A stretch of DNA of 64,000 nucleotides from Candidatus Cohnella colombiensis. GTDB lineage: Bacteria; Bacillota; Bacilli; Paenibacillales; Paenibacillaceae. The notes beneath the pieces were generated by a model. That model searched no databases, was not told where the DNA came from, and worked only from the letters and a program-made list of their open reading frames with translations. A program made the translations under genes and the position numbers. Numbering within the stretch: position 1 is the stretch's first letter; the number at the start of each line of letters is the position of its first letter. The stretch is from NCBI GenBank assembly GCA_029203125.1, contig CP119317.1:620001-684000 (forward strand). The letters run 5' to 3'. Positions 33,341 to 42,322 of this stretch are shown one piece after another.

Positions 33341-34089
33341 ATTTCTGGAACGGTACGCAATTGATATCCTCGACTTCTTAGCGTTTCAATAATATAGGGG
33401 AGTGCGTTTACGGTGTTTTGCAGGCTTTGTCCGACGCCCCCAGCCGAATGCTGTAATATGATCGAGCCTGGCCCGGTATGGGCAAGAATATTGGCTGCGA
33501 CCTGTTCGTCTGAAATTTGTGTCCAATCCAAACTGTCAACATTCCACAGGATGATGATTTTATTTAGTCGAGTAGCTTCCTCGATCAACTCCGTGCTCAG
33601 AGCACCATAGGGTGGTCGCAACAGGTGTGGGGTAACTCCAGCAAGCTTGTTCATTACCGCGTCTGTTTTGTTGATCTGCTCTCTCAAAGCTGTAATGGAG
33701 AGATTGGATAGGTTCGGATGATCCCAAGAATGATTACCCACTACATGCCCTTCTTGGATGATTCTGTGGAATACATCTGGATGAGCTTCGATTCGCTGGC
33801 CAACAAGGAAAAAAGTTGCCTTAACGCCAGCTTCGCGCAAGTCGTCGAGGATTTGCGGAGTCCATATCTCGTCAGGTCCGTCGTCGAAGGTAAGCGCAAC
33901 TTCCTTAACAGATGGACCGTGCAAAATGACTTGATTCGGAAATTGCCCTGCCCAGTCGACGTGATCCGCATGCGGCTGCCGTTCGTTTAAGCGCTCGGGA
34001 CCGCCTTGTAATGCGGGCTGTGGAGCGCGACCCCAATATCCGTAAGGTGCTGCATAGAAATAGGGGATGGAGTAATAAGAAGGATACAT
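33313..34089 (-). CDS. Polysaccharide deacetylase with Tyr/Pro-rich N-terminus
   Basis: 258 residues from ATG 34089; an adjacent ATG at 34092 is also possible, with GAGGTG as SD. The NodB domain (about 60-250) has all motifs: VALTFDDGPDEIW (catalytic Asp and metal Asp), GNHSWDHPNLS (two metal His), LRPPYGAL, LWNVDSLDW and IILQHSAGG (His). It should remove N- or O-acetyl groups from a cell-wall or spore-wall polymer. There is no signal peptide; instead the first 35 residues are rich in Tyr and Pro (MYPSYYSIPYFYAAPYGYWG), a composition like spore coat proteins. This suggests deposition on the spore rather than secretion. Confidence 0.9.
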   Translation of the reverse strand: MYPSYYSIPYFYAAPYGYWGRAPQPALQGGPERLNERQPHADHVDWAGQFPNQVILHGPSVKEVALTFDDGPDEIWTPQILDDLREAGVKATFFLVGQRIEAHPDVFHRIIQEGHVVGNHSWDHPNLSNLSITALREQINKTDAVMNKLAGVTPHLLRPPYGALSTELIEEATRLNKIIILWNVDSLDWTQISDEQVAANILAHTGPGSIILQHSAGGVGQSLQNTVNALPYIIETLRSRGYQLRTVPEMQKVPAYNV

Positions 34090-34188
34090 CATCTTCACCT
34101 CAATACATAGTTTCCTGTACCCTATGTAAGAAAGTGAATAGAGGTTCATCCCTCTCGATCATGTTTTCTCAACTTCTGAGCTTTGCCG

Positions 34189-34947
34189 TTACTTTGTTCG
34201 TCCATACTGCTTGGCGTATGAAAGAATTTTTTTATACATCGTTCGATCCCTCATATGTTTCAATGGGTATATTTGGGGTCTCGTATTCACCTCGAGAATC
34301 CATGGTTTTTTATTGGCATCCAAAGCGACATCGAGCCCCAGTTCCCGGAAGCCTTTAAGATAACGATCGAACTGTCCTCCAACGGCAACACCCATCTGCT
34401 GCAACTGTTGTTCCATCTGTTCGGTTGAAGTCGTATCGAAACCTGCACCAGACAGTGTTGGTTGCAAAAATCCGATTTTCCCGCCTTGATTATAATTTGT
34501 CGCGACTTTGCCAGGTTTACCGATCTTCATAAAAATCGCGGTGCTCTTCCACTCTCCGCTATTCGTCTTCTGTACCATGACCCTGATATCGAAGGGCTTA
34601 CCATTAGTTCGAGCCAACTGAATCCCCTTCTGTAGCAAAAAGGCACGTTGATTGGAAAATCGATTTAGCTTGTTATACAGAGAATTGAGAGTAGAATAGT
34701 TTACTTTGGTTGTGTTGTAATGTGTCTGATAGCCACTTGAAAGCTTTCGAATTCGGATAATACGAGCTCCACCTGAGCCTACTGTCGGTTTAAAAAATAC
34801 AGTTTCATATTTCGATAGCATCGTGTTTAAGTTAGATTTATTAAATTGCAAGGTGTGTGGAACATTGTCGCTTAACTCGGAATGCTTTAATAGCCATTTC
34901 GTCTTTGTCCACTTACTGTTAATGGATGTACTCTTATACCTCATCAT
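34189..34947 (-). CDS. YheC/YheD-family ATP-grasp protein
   Basis: 252 residues, MMRYKSTSINSKWTKTKWLL; GGAGGG precedes two adjacent ATGs. ATP-grasp features of the YheC/YheD endospore-coat-associated family: FFKPTVGSGGARIIRIRKLS, the RAFLLQKGIQLARTNGKPFD segment, DIRVMVQKT, and the C-terminal GLDVALDANKKPWILEVNTR with metal-binding Asp, Glu and Asn. Length is shorter than full YheC/YheD, lacking their N-terminal extension. Substrate unknown. It lies 99 bases upstream of the deacetylase gene on the same strand, supporting a spore-surface role for both. Confidence 0.85.
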   Translation of the reverse strand: MMRYKSTSINSKWTKTKWLLKHSELSDNVPHTLQFNKSNLNTMLSKYETVFFKPTVGSGGARIIRIRKLSSGYQTHYNTTKVNYSTLNSLYNKLNRFSNQRAFLLQKGIQLARTNGKPFDIRVMVQKTNSGEWKSTAIFMKIGKPGKVATNYNQGGKIGFLQPTLSGAGFDTTSTEQMEQQLQQMGVAVGGQFDRYLKGFRELGLDVALDANKKPWILEVNTRPQIYPLKHMRDRTMYKKILSYAKQYGRTK

Positions 34948-35123
34948 CAGCCCTCCAGTCCATATTCAGAATATGAATAGGTGTGAGGGTCTGCCAGCGC
35001 ATTTGCCTATGCGTGTATTAAAATCTGTTGTTCTATCTGCATGACATAAAAAATCCCAGCTCTATAACATCACTTTAAGATTCAGCCGATAAATTAGAAT
35101 AATATGACAATGGAGTTGATCCT

Positions 35124-35546
35124 ATGAAAGTGACAACTGGAATGATGGTATCCTATCCGAAGTTGTCTGATGTTCAGGAGCATAAGGAGAAGCCTTTACT
35201 GCAATCAGGGGTCCATTTGCCTCGCCCAGAAGTCTATCAGGACTTGCTAGAAATTAGCGATCAAGCACGTCAGATCGCAGCCGATATTAATCATGAACTG
35301 GTTAAAGTTAACATTCCAGACAGACCAATAGGAGCACCAGATGATTATATTCCGGTATCCGAATTAATGAGACGATTTGATCCACAAAACTATGAGAAGA
35401 TGAACCAACATTTTGGAAATAATGAAAGTGAAAAGGGGCTGCTCCTGTTAATTGATTTCACTAAGAAGCTTCCACTGCATCCGGATTGGATAGAGAAATA
35501 TAGGGAAGAATTGCAGCAACCTGTAGATGACGGATTCTCCTCGTAG
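35124..35546 (+). CDS. Protein of unknown function (140 aa)
   Basis: MKVTTGMMVSYPKLSDVQEH start, SD GGAG a few bases before the ATG at 35124. Mostly helical and acidic, with DQARQIAADINHELVKVNIP and a proline-containing middle (DRPIGAPDDYIPVSELMRRF). No signal peptide, membrane segment or Cys motif. I do not recognise a family. It is alone between divergent YheC/YheD and convergent DUF4003 genes. Confidence 0.6.
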   Translation: MKVTTGMMVSYPKLSDVQEHKEKPLLQSGVHLPRPEVYQDLLEISDQARQIAADINHELVKVNIPDRPIGAPDDYIPVSELMRRFDPQNYEKMNQHFGNNESEKGLLLLIDFTKKLPLHPDWIEKYREELQQPVDDGFSS

Positions 35547-35624
35547 AAAATATACTTAGCATGATTGGAGTTATCGCTGAAGGGTTATAATCTAAGTCGG
35601 TAGCCGATACTGAATTAGATTCGC

Positions 35625-36611
35625 TCAATTCGAAGAAGTATTGACGGCAGCTGATGTTGCAACTGCAGCAGCAATAGCTGCTTGCTGTGCGATAATGATG
35701 TTGGTGAGGCTTGTGGAGAGAGTGGAAGTCAGTAAGCCGATCTTCATATCCGACATGTATTCATAGGCAATCAGTGTTGCTGAGTACATAGATAGCTCCT
35801 GCTTCGTTACTGACCAGATTCCAAATCCCTTCTTGGTGCGCAGGTATTCATTGACTTCTAAGACACCGTTGACGATTGAATCAATCTCTGCAGGTAATAA
35901 TGATAATACTCCAAGTGTCGAAAGTGTGTGTACATGGTCAAGCTTTACATTTCGTTCGCGAAATGCGCCACGCATGGAAAGCACACGAGCCTCAAGCTCC
36001 CTATTTTCCTCGCCGAGAACTAATACTTGCGCCAACGCTTGTACACTGTCACCTGAGTGAAAATGTGGCTTGAATGTTGCGTACAACTGCTCAATCCTTG
36101 TTAAGCCGTAGTTGATGTCTAAGCTGGACATACCCAGCATAGCTGCATAGATATAGTCATTCTGCCCTGTGATGAAACGATGTTCAGCCTTCATACCCAC
36201 ATAGAAAGCCTTCGCTCTATTGACTGTATGTGAATAGTTTTCCGGAAGAGTATGGGCTGCGATCTGATAGGCTGCAACGACAAGGAAGTCCGATGCTCTA
36301 AAATTTACTTCCTTCATCATGTCGTATATGGCGAGCGTGTTCGATAGCTGTTCGTTCTTCTCTTCGGAGAGTGAGAGAAGTGCAGAGATACTTATTGCCG
36401 AGCTGCCACGTAAGGAAGAAAATACACCTGTGTTTTTCTTAATTAATTCATAGCTCTCTTGGATCGCATCTATGTCAATTGCTTTATCCTCAGCGGCATA
36501 TAACAACGAAGCGAGTCGCTTGATTAAGGTTGGCTGCCATATAAATTTGCTTTTCATTAATTGTGAATTGGCAACGAATAAATCAAGTCTTGATAGCGTT
36601 TGTTCTTTCAA
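35625..36611 (-). CDS. DUF4003 family protein
   Basis: 328 residues, all alpha-helical, matching the DUF4003 pattern: DLFVANSQLMKSKFIWQPTL, then FSSLRGSSAISISALLSLSE, AKAFYVGMKAEHRFITGQND-YIYAAMLGMS, and an Ala-rich tail (IIAQQAAIAAAVATSAAVNT). Function of the family is unknown. GGGGGAA lies before the ATG. Single-gene unit, convergent with the 140-residue unknown. Confidence 0.8.
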   Translation of the reverse strand: MKEQTLSRLDLFVANSQLMKSKFIWQPTLIKRLASLLYAAEDKAIDIDAIQESYELIKKNTGVFSSLRGSSAISISALLSLSEEKNEQLSNTLAIYDMMKEVNFRASDFLVVAAYQIAAHTLPENYSHTVNRAKAFYVGMKAEHRFITGQNDYIYAAMLGMSSLDINYGLTRIEQLYATFKPHFHSGDSVQALAQVLVLGEENRELEARVLSMRGAFRERNVKLDHVHTLSTLGVLSLLPAEIDSIVNGVLEVNEYLRTKKGFGIWSVTKQELSMYSATLIAYEYMSDMKIGLLTSTLSTSLTNIIIAQQAAIAAAVATSAAVNTSSN

Positions 36612-36762
36612 CGGGCATTCCCCCTACTTAATTTGTACCCATCCTTGACACATTCGAGCTGACACTATAGGTTTAGAATACCATCGGAAAATCTTTGGTT
36701 CAATCTGGAAATTCGTGCAAAAGCATTACCTAAGAGCTTAATAAATTGAAGGAGGTATTACA

Positions 36763-37635
36763 ATGCAAAGTATTGTCCCACACTTATGGTTTGATCGGGA
36801 GGCAGATGAGGCATCTCGCTTCTATATTTCCTTATTTGAAGGATCAAAGATCATCGACAGGACGATCCTGAACGAAACACCATCTGGCACATCCGAGTTG
36901 ATTATTGTAGAGCTTGCAGGACAACAATTTATGTTGATCTCAGCGGGGCCCTATTTTAAATTTACACCAGCCATCTCGTTCGTTATTGCATGCAACACGG
37001 TCGCTGAAGTGGAGCGGTTATGGGATAAGCTGATAGAACAAGGCCAGGCACTTATGCCATTAGGCGCCTATCCATTTAGCGAAAAGTTTGGTTGGGTAGC
37101 TGATCGGTACGGCCTATCTTGGCAAGTGATGTACGTAGGAGAGAGGGAAATAAAGCAGAAGATCACACCGCAGCTCATGTTTGTTGGAGAGCAGTGTGGA
37201 AATGCTGAAGAAGCAATGCGGTTCTATACCTCTGTATTCCAGCAATCTGAAATAGGCGAAATCCGTCGCTATGGTGAGGGTGCGTTACCGAACAAGGTTG
37301 GCACGGTGCTACAAGAGAGCTTCATGCTTAATCAACATCGATTCTCGGCAATAGATAGTGCGTACAACCATGAATTTCAGTTTAGTGAAGCCATTTCTTT
37401 CGTGGTGAAATGCGATACGCAAGAAGAAATCGATTACTATTGGGACAAGCTATCTGCAGTACCTGAGGCGGAGCAATGTGGTTGGCTGAAGGATAAATAC
37501 GGAGTATCATGGCAGATCGTACCAGCGATTATGGGTGAGTTGATGCAAAATAAAGATCCTGAGAAGCAGGCGAAGGTGACCGAAGCCTTCCTCAAGATGA
37601 AGAAGTTTGATATTGCTGAATTGATGAGAATTTAA
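36763..37635 (+). CDS. Tandem VOC-fold protein (PhnB/YdhR-like)
   Basis: 290 residues, GGAGG upstream of the ATG. Two similar PhnB-type vicinal-oxygen-chelate domains: 1-130 (IVPHLWFDREADEASRFYIS, ending GWVADRYGLSWQVMYV) and 135-280 (ITPQLMFVGEQCGNAEEAMR, ending GWLKDKYGVSWQIVPAIMGE). Often annotated as 3-demethylubiquinone methyltransferase-like, which is misleading; the fold suggests metal-dependent binding or catalysis with unknown substrate. Single gene. Confidence 0.88.
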   Translation: MQSIVPHLWFDREADEASRFYISLFEGSKIIDRTILNETPSGTSELIIVELAGQQFMLISAGPYFKFTPAISFVIACNTVAEVERLWDKLIEQGQALMPLGAYPFSEKFGWVADRYGLSWQVMYVGEREIKQKITPQLMFVGEQCGNAEEAMRFYTSVFQQSEIGEIRRYGEGALPNKVGTVLQESFMLNQHRFSAIDSAYNHEFQFSEAISFVVKCDTQEEIDYYWDKLSAVPEAEQCGWLKDKYGVSWQIVPAIMGELMQNKDPEKQAKVTEAFLKMKKFDIAELMRI

Positions 37636-37649
37636 CTGGATTTAACCAC

Positions 37650-38636
37650 TCACAAATGTTGAGTTGAACGACGAACAACAAGCTCAGGTTCTAGGTGAAC
37701 AGTTCTAATCGTGTTCGGATCTTCAATGAGCTCTAGAAGGGTTCTTGTGATCGTTGTCGCTATTTTGGCAAGAGCGACTCCCACAACGGTCATCGGAACT
37801 TCAAGCTCCTCCATCTGAGGAAGATTATCATAGCTGACAACAGACAGATCTCTAGGCACACGTAATCCTTGCTCATTAAATGCCCGCAGTATACCGCTAG
37901 TAAGATCGATACCACCGCTAATGACAGCGGTGGTTTTTATGTTGTTGTCAAGTAGTCTCTTGGCAGCTAAATAACCGTCGTGAAAAGCTAAACCCTTCAT
38001 CTGCAGGATTGAATATTGCTTGTAGGGAAGGCCAAGCTGGGTGAGTTCATTCTGGAACGCTTCGATCTTAACAGCTTGAAGAGGATCGTAGATTTCGGGC
38101 TGTCCGATAAAAGCGATCTGTCTGTGACCAAGCTCTGCAAGATGGCGAACGGCTAGCCGAATCGCTTGGCCACGATTTACATCGACTGCTGAATGAAGCG
38201 TATGACTGGCTGCACCATATGTAAGAATAGGAATGGGTGACAAGTGATTGTTAGATAGGCTGGATTCGGTCTCATCTCTGTCTCCGAAGACGAGAATAGC
38301 ATCCACCTGGAACTTGAGGAATGTGGCAATAGCGGAGTCGATGTGGCTCATCGATAAGAGCGTCGTGTAGCCTTCTTGCTCAAGCTGCTCATTAAGATTC
38401 GTGATGAGAGCAGACAGAGCGGCTCTCTCAATAGACGGCCAAATAATTCCGATAACCATACTTCTTTTGGACACTAACCGCCTAGCTGCAAAGTTAGGCT
38501 GGTAGCCCATCTCCTGGGCGATCGCATGAATATGTTGTTTCGTTTTATCTTTGACGAGAGGGCTGTCAAGCAATGCTTTAGATACAGTGGAGAAGCTGAC
38601 GCCTGCCCGCTCAGCGATATCTTTGATCGTTACCAT
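37650..38636 (-). CDS. LacI-family transcriptional regulator of the lar-type operon
   Basis: 328 residues from ATG 38636. The helix-turn-helix and hinge are canonical: MVTIKDIAERAGVSFSTVSK, ALLDSPLVKDKTKQHIHAIA, MGYQPNFAARRLVSKRS. The periplasmic-binding-like ligand domain follows (VIGIIWPSIERAALSALITN; IAFIGQPEIYDPLQAVKIEA; RDLSVVSYDNLPQMEELEVP). A longer upstream frame overlaps the divergent SDR gene and is rejected. It is divergent from the lar-type operon, and the intergenic 22-bp palindrome with central CG is the expected operator type. The inducer is probably a sugar acid of the pathway (inference). Confidence 0.92.
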   Translation of the reverse strand: MVTIKDIAERAGVSFSTVSKALLDSPLVKDKTKQHIHAIAQEMGYQPNFAARRLVSKRSMVIGIIWPSIERAALSALITNLNEQLEQEGYTTLLSMSHIDSAIATFLKFQVDAILVFGDRDETESSLSNNHLSPIPILTYGAASHTLHSAVDVNRGQAIRLAVRHLAELGHRQIAFIGQPEIYDPLQAVKIEAFQNELTQLGLPYKQYSILQMKGLAFHDGYLAAKRLLDNNIKTTAVISGGIDLTSGILRAFNEQGLRVPRDLSVVSYDNLPQMEELEVPMTVVGVALAKIATTITRTLLELIEDPNTIRTVHLEPELVVRRSTQHL

Positions 38637-38665
38637 GTGAAGATTCATTCCCTCCATATTTCGTG

Positions 38666-38694
38666 TGGACAGTCTAATTATAATCGGATAATAT
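38666..38694 (+). promoter_or_regulatory. Promoter of the lar-type sugar-acid operon
   Basis: TGGACA at 38666-38671, 17-base spacer, TAATAT at 38689-38694; the palindromic operator begins two bases downstream. Confidence 0.65.
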
Positions 38695-38695
38695 A

Positions 38696-38717
38696 AAAAT
38701 AACAACGTTGTTATTTT
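38696..38717. promoter_or_regulatory. Perfect 22-bp palindromic LacI-type operator
   Basis: Half-site AAAATAACAAC followed directly by its exact reverse complement, with the central CG typical of LacI/GalR operators. It covers the likely transcription start of the operon and ends 22 bases before the SDR ATG, so bound regulator would block initiation. Confidence 0.85.
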
Positions 38718-38739
38718 ACCGATCAAGGAGATGAAATGT

Positions 38740-39501
38740 ATGTTTAACTTGCAAAATACAGTATCTGTTGTAATCGGTGGGAATGGTGTGCTCGGGAGTG
38801 CGATGGCATCTGCGCTTGCAGAGGCTGGATCACGTGTAGCCATCGTTGGTCGCGATATGGATAAGGCTAGAACCGTATGCGAGCATATTGAAGGTCTCGG
38901 TGGAACAGCAATCGCTATTCAAGCGGATGCGACCAAGCAAGGCGATCTTGAAGCTGTGCTCGCACGCGTCTTAGAGTGGGGGGGACGAGTGGATACTCTT
39001 GTGAATGCCTCAGGGACGAACAGTGCAACACCGTTTTTCGAGATTCCCATGGAAGAGTGGGATCGTATTATTGACGTTAACCTTAAAAGTGTTGTGCTAG
39101 CGTGTCAAGTTTTCGGCAAACAAATGATTGAGCAAGGAGAGGGAGGCTCAATTATTAATATTTCTTCTGTTTCTTCTGGTCCACCACTATCTCGTGTGTT
39201 CACGTACTCCGTTTCCAAAGCAGGAGTGAATAGCGTGACACAGTTTCTAGCACGGGAGTTTGCACCGAATAAAGTGAGGGTAAACGCCATTATTCCTGGG
39301 TTTTTCCCTGCTGAGCAGAACCGCGCGATTTTATCCCCAGACCGAATCGATTCGATCATGCGTCATACTCCGATGAATCGATTCGGTGAACCGGAGGAAC
39401 TGAAGGGAACAGTCGTTTATTTGGCATCAGCCAAAGCATCCTCATTCGTCACAGGGGCGCTACTTCGCGTAGACGGTGGATTTGGAGCGATGACAATATG
39501 A
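38740..39501 (+). CDS. SDR oxidoreductase, D-mannonate oxidoreductase (fructuronate reductase)-like
   Basis: 253 residues from ATG 38740, with AAGGAG 9 bases upstream. Rossmann motif GGNGVLGSAMASALAEAG, NASGTNS (NAG-type motif), catalytic Ser in NISSVSSG and YxxxK as YSVSK. The end PGFFPAEQNRAIL, HTPMNRFGEPEELKGT and ASSFVTGALLRVDGGFGAMT closely resembles SDR-type mannonate oxidoreductases such as Bacillus YjmF, which reduce D-fructuronate to D-mannonate. Other sugar-acid SDRs such as gluconate 5-dehydrogenase are possible. First gene of the operon; its stop overlaps the next start as ATGA. Confidence 0.8.
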   Translation: MFNLQNTVSVVIGGNGVLGSAMASALAEAGSRVAIVGRDMDKARTVCEHIEGLGGTAIAIQADATKQGDLEAVLARVLEWGGRVDTLVNASGTNSATPFFEIPMEEWDRIIDVNLKSVVLACQVFGKQMIEQGEGGSIINISSVSSGPPLSRVFTYSVSKAGVNSVTQFLAREFAPNKVRVNAIIPGFFPAEQNRAILSPDRIDSIMRHTPMNRFGEPEELKGTVVYLASAKASSFVTGALLRVDGGFGAMTI

Positions 39502-40775
39502 GCGACATTCTTAAACAATTAGTGGAGAACACCCCGATCCCTAAGATGGTGAAGATTAGACAATCCTTTGATGAGACGAAATTAGGTGACCCTATTGGAG
39601 AACTCAAGAAACAATTACAGAGCTCAGAGGCGATGAAGGGGATTGCTGCGGGTCAGAAGGTTGCAGTAGCCGTGGGTAGTCGAGGAATTTCACGGATCGA
39701 TGAATTGACGAAAACCGTTATCGATGAGTTGAAGAGTAAGGGAGCAGAGCCGTTCATCGTTCCTTGCATGGGTAGTCATGGCGGGGCAACAGACAAAGGA
39801 CAGACGGAGGTGCTGGCTCATCTGGGAATCGATGAAGAGCGGATGGGCTGTCCGATTCGATCTTCAATGGAAGTGGTCGAATTAGATCGCTTACCGAATG
39901 GGTTGCCAATCTATTGCGACAAGATTGCCGCAACAGAAGCAGATGCCATCGTAGTAATTAACCGGATCAAGCCACACACCGCATTTCGCGGGCAGATTGA
40001 AAGCGGACTGCTCAAAATGATTTCCATCGGATTAGGGAAGCAGAAGGGTGCTGAAGCGTGCCATCAATTAGGCTTTAAGTACATGGCGGAAAATGTACCT
40101 GCAATGGCTCGTGTGATGATGAATAAACTTCCGATTTCATTCGGCGTTGCGATCGTTGAGAACGCTTATGACCAGATTTGCCGTGTTGAAGTCCTTGGAA
40201 CCGATGTCATGGAGGAACGGGAGAAGGAGCTGCTGGTTGAGGCGAAGAGTAGGCTTCCAAAGATTTTGTTCGATGAGTTTGACGTCCTCGTTATTGACTA
40301 TATTGGGAAAAATATTAGCGGAGATGGAGCAGATCCGAATATTACAGGAAGGTATCCAACTCCCTATGCGCATGGTGGGCCAGAGGTCAATAAGATGGTC
40401 GTACTCGATCTAACGCCGGAATCCAAAGGGAATGCGAATGGGGTTGGAACTGCGGATTTCACAACTAGTCGTTTAGTGGAGAAGACGGATTGGCCTGGTA
40501 CTTATGCGAATGGCCTTACTTCAACAGTATGTGCACCTACGAAGCAGGCAACGACGCTCGCGAATGATCGCGATGCGATAAAGGCAGCGATCAAAACCTG
40601 CAATATTCTAGATTATACAACCTGCAGGCTTGTTCATATTCGGGACACCCTTCATCTGGGAACCATTGAAATATCGGAAAATCTCGTTGCTCAAGCACTG
40701 CGTCACCCTAGAATTGAAGTGATCGAAGGACCCTATGAGTGGACGTTTGATGAAGAGGGGTTTTTGCCCAAATGA
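39498..40775 (+). CDS. LarA-homologue, nickel-pincer-dependent hydroxyacid racemase/epimerase
   Basis: 425 residues. Contains the LarA (DUF2088) core. Visible candidates for the nickel site are His160 (INRIKPH), Lys173 (SGLLKMIS) and His189 (GAEACHQ). The Lys-to-His spacing of 16 equals that of Lys184/His200 in Lactiplantibacillus LarA, where the Lys holds the cofactor thioamide. His94 (CMGSHGGATD) fits a catalytic His. These enzymes invert the C2 of alpha-hydroxyacids by hydride transfer. Because larE, larB and larC follow in the same operon with a gluconokinase-like gene, I infer a sugar-acid C2 epimerase (mannonate/gluconate), not lactate racemase. Overlaps both neighbours as ATGA. Confidence 0.8.
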   Translation: MSDILKQLVENTPIPKMVKIRQSFDETKLGDPIGELKKQLQSSEAMKGIAAGQKVAVAVGSRGISRIDELTKTVIDELKSKGAEPFIVPCMGSHGGATDKGQTEVLAHLGIDEERMGCPIRSSMEVVELDRLPNGLPIYCDKIAATEADAIVVINRIKPHTAFRGQIESGLLKMISIGLGKQKGAEACHQLGFKYMAENVPAMARVMMNKLPISFGVAIVENAYDQICRVEVLGTDVMEEREKELLVEAKSRLPKILFDEFDVLVIDYIGKNISGDGADPNITGRYPTPYAHGGPEVNKMVVLDLTPESKGNANGVGTADFTTSRLVEKTDWPGTYANGLTSTVCAPTKQATTLANDRDAIKAAIKTCNILDYTTCRLVHIRDTLHLGTIEISENLVAQALRHPRIEVIEGPYEWTFDEEGFLPK

Positions 40776-42322
40776 ATAATTCATTGAAAGTTGTGCTGGC
40801 TGTAGATATCGGAACGACCAGTACGAAGACGTTAGCAGTTGATCATTCGGGTCAGTTGCTCGGTAGCCACTCGATTGGTTACCCGCTTCATACGCCGAAG
40901 GCTGGTTACGCTGAGCAGGATCCCGAAGTCATCTATGAAGCTGTAGTGAATGGGATCGCGCAAGTGATGAATCAGGGGGGCTGGGTAGCAAGCGATATTA
41001 CCTGTGTAACTTTTAGCTCTGCTAATCACAGCTTGATACTGGTCGATGCGAACGGACATGCACTTACACCAAGCATCACCTGGGCGGATCAACGGAGTGC
41101 GGCGCAAGCGGAAAGAATGGTGAAGGACGGTACGGGGCTAGCTATCTATCTGCGTACGGGAACTCCGATTCATCCCATGTCTCCACTCGTCAAGCTGGTA
41201 TGGATGAGAGAGGAGTGTCCAGAGTTATTCTTCTCTGCTCATCAATTCATCGGAATTAAGGAATATATTCTGAATAAGCTATTCGGAACGATGGTGATGG
41301 ACTATTCGATCGCCAGTGCGACTGGATTATTCAATCTGCAATCGCTGACATGGGATGAAGAGGCACTGCAAGTTGCGGGCGTCCGCGAGGATCAGCTGCC
41401 ACGGCTCGTGCCGACCACAGAGCGGATTTACGGCTTAAACAAGGAAGTAGCAGCAATCATGGGACTAGCAGAGAATACACCCTTTGTCGTTGGAGCGCAG
41501 GATGGTGTGCTTGCTAATCTAGGTATCGGTGCAGTGGAAGACGGTGTGATGGCAGTAACGATTGGAACGAGTAGTGCCATCCGGACAGCTGTCGCGGAGC
41601 CGACATTAGATCCGAATGGTCGATTGTTCTGCTACACCTTGACTGAAGAACAGTGGATCGTCGGGGGAGCATCCAATAATGGGGCAATTGTGACACAGTG
41701 GATCTCTGAACGTCTGTTCCCAGGGCGTAGCCTGGATGAGGTGCTTCCACTTGCAGAATCAATCGCTCCAGGCGCGAATGGACTACTCTTTCTTCCCTTG
41801 TTGTCGGGAGAACGTGCTCCCTTCTGGGATGCAGAGGCTAAGGGGGTCATGTTCGGACTGACACTCGCTCACACCGAGCTACACATGCTCCGCGCTGCGA
41901 TGGAAGGGATACTTTTTCAAGTTACAGCGATTGCTTCGTTAATGGAGCAAGCGGGTAAGAAACCTCGGGAAATCCGCGCTTCTGGCGGCTTTGCTCACTC
42001 CACCTTAGGGTGTCAGATGCTAGCCGATATGCTTGGATTGCCAGTGAGCGTACCCGATCTTGTAGAGAGCTCAGGACTTGGAGCCGCTCAACTGGGCTTA
42101 TATGCGATGGACGGTTGTCAAGGTCCATTACTGAGATGGCGAGAGCAACATGGAAAACGGTATGAACCGAATGATACCCATCATCAGCTGTATCAACAGC
42201 TTCTTCCTCTCTATCTTAGCCTTTATGATCGATTGAAAGAGCCGATGCACGAAATTTCGAGAGTACAGTGGAACACAGCTAACGTGAGCTCATCGAAAGA
42301 GGAGGGATCACTCGATGCATGA
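40772..42322 (+). CDS. FGGY-family carbohydrate kinase, gluconokinase-like
   Basis: 516 residues. FGGY kinase layout: phosphate-binding start VVLAVDIGTTSTKTLAVD, then SIGYPLHTPKAGYAEQDPEV as in Bacillus GntK, TWADQRSAAQAERM, catalytic Asp in VVGAQDGVLANLGIGA, GTSSAIR and the C-terminal IRASGGFAHSTLGCQMLADM. The resemblance is to gluconate kinase rather than xylulo- or glycerol kinase, so gluconate to 6-phosphogluconate is likely. It overlaps larA-like by ATGA and larE by 8 bases. Confidence 0.82.
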   Translation: MNNSLKVVLAVDIGTTSTKTLAVDHSGQLLGSHSIGYPLHTPKAGYAEQDPEVIYEAVVNGIAQVMNQGGWVASDITCVTFSSANHSLILVDANGHALTPSITWADQRSAAQAERMVKDGTGLAIYLRTGTPIHPMSPLVKLVWMREECPELFFSAHQFIGIKEYILNKLFGTMVMDYSIASATGLFNLQSLTWDEEALQVAGVREDQLPRLVPTTERIYGLNKEVAAIMGLAENTPFVVGAQDGVLANLGIGAVEDGVMAVTIGTSSAIRTAVAEPTLDPNGRLFCYTLTEEQWIVGGASNNGAIVTQWISERLFPGRSLDEVLPLAESIAPGANGLLFLPLLSGERAPFWDAEAKGVMFGLTLAHTELHMLRAAMEGILFQVTAIASLMEQAGKKPREIRASGGFAHSTLGCQMLADMLGLPVSVPDLVESSGLGAAQLGLYAMDGCQGPLLRWREQHGKRYEPNDTHHQLYQQLLPLYLSLYDRLKEPMHEISRVQWNTANVSSSKEEGSLDA

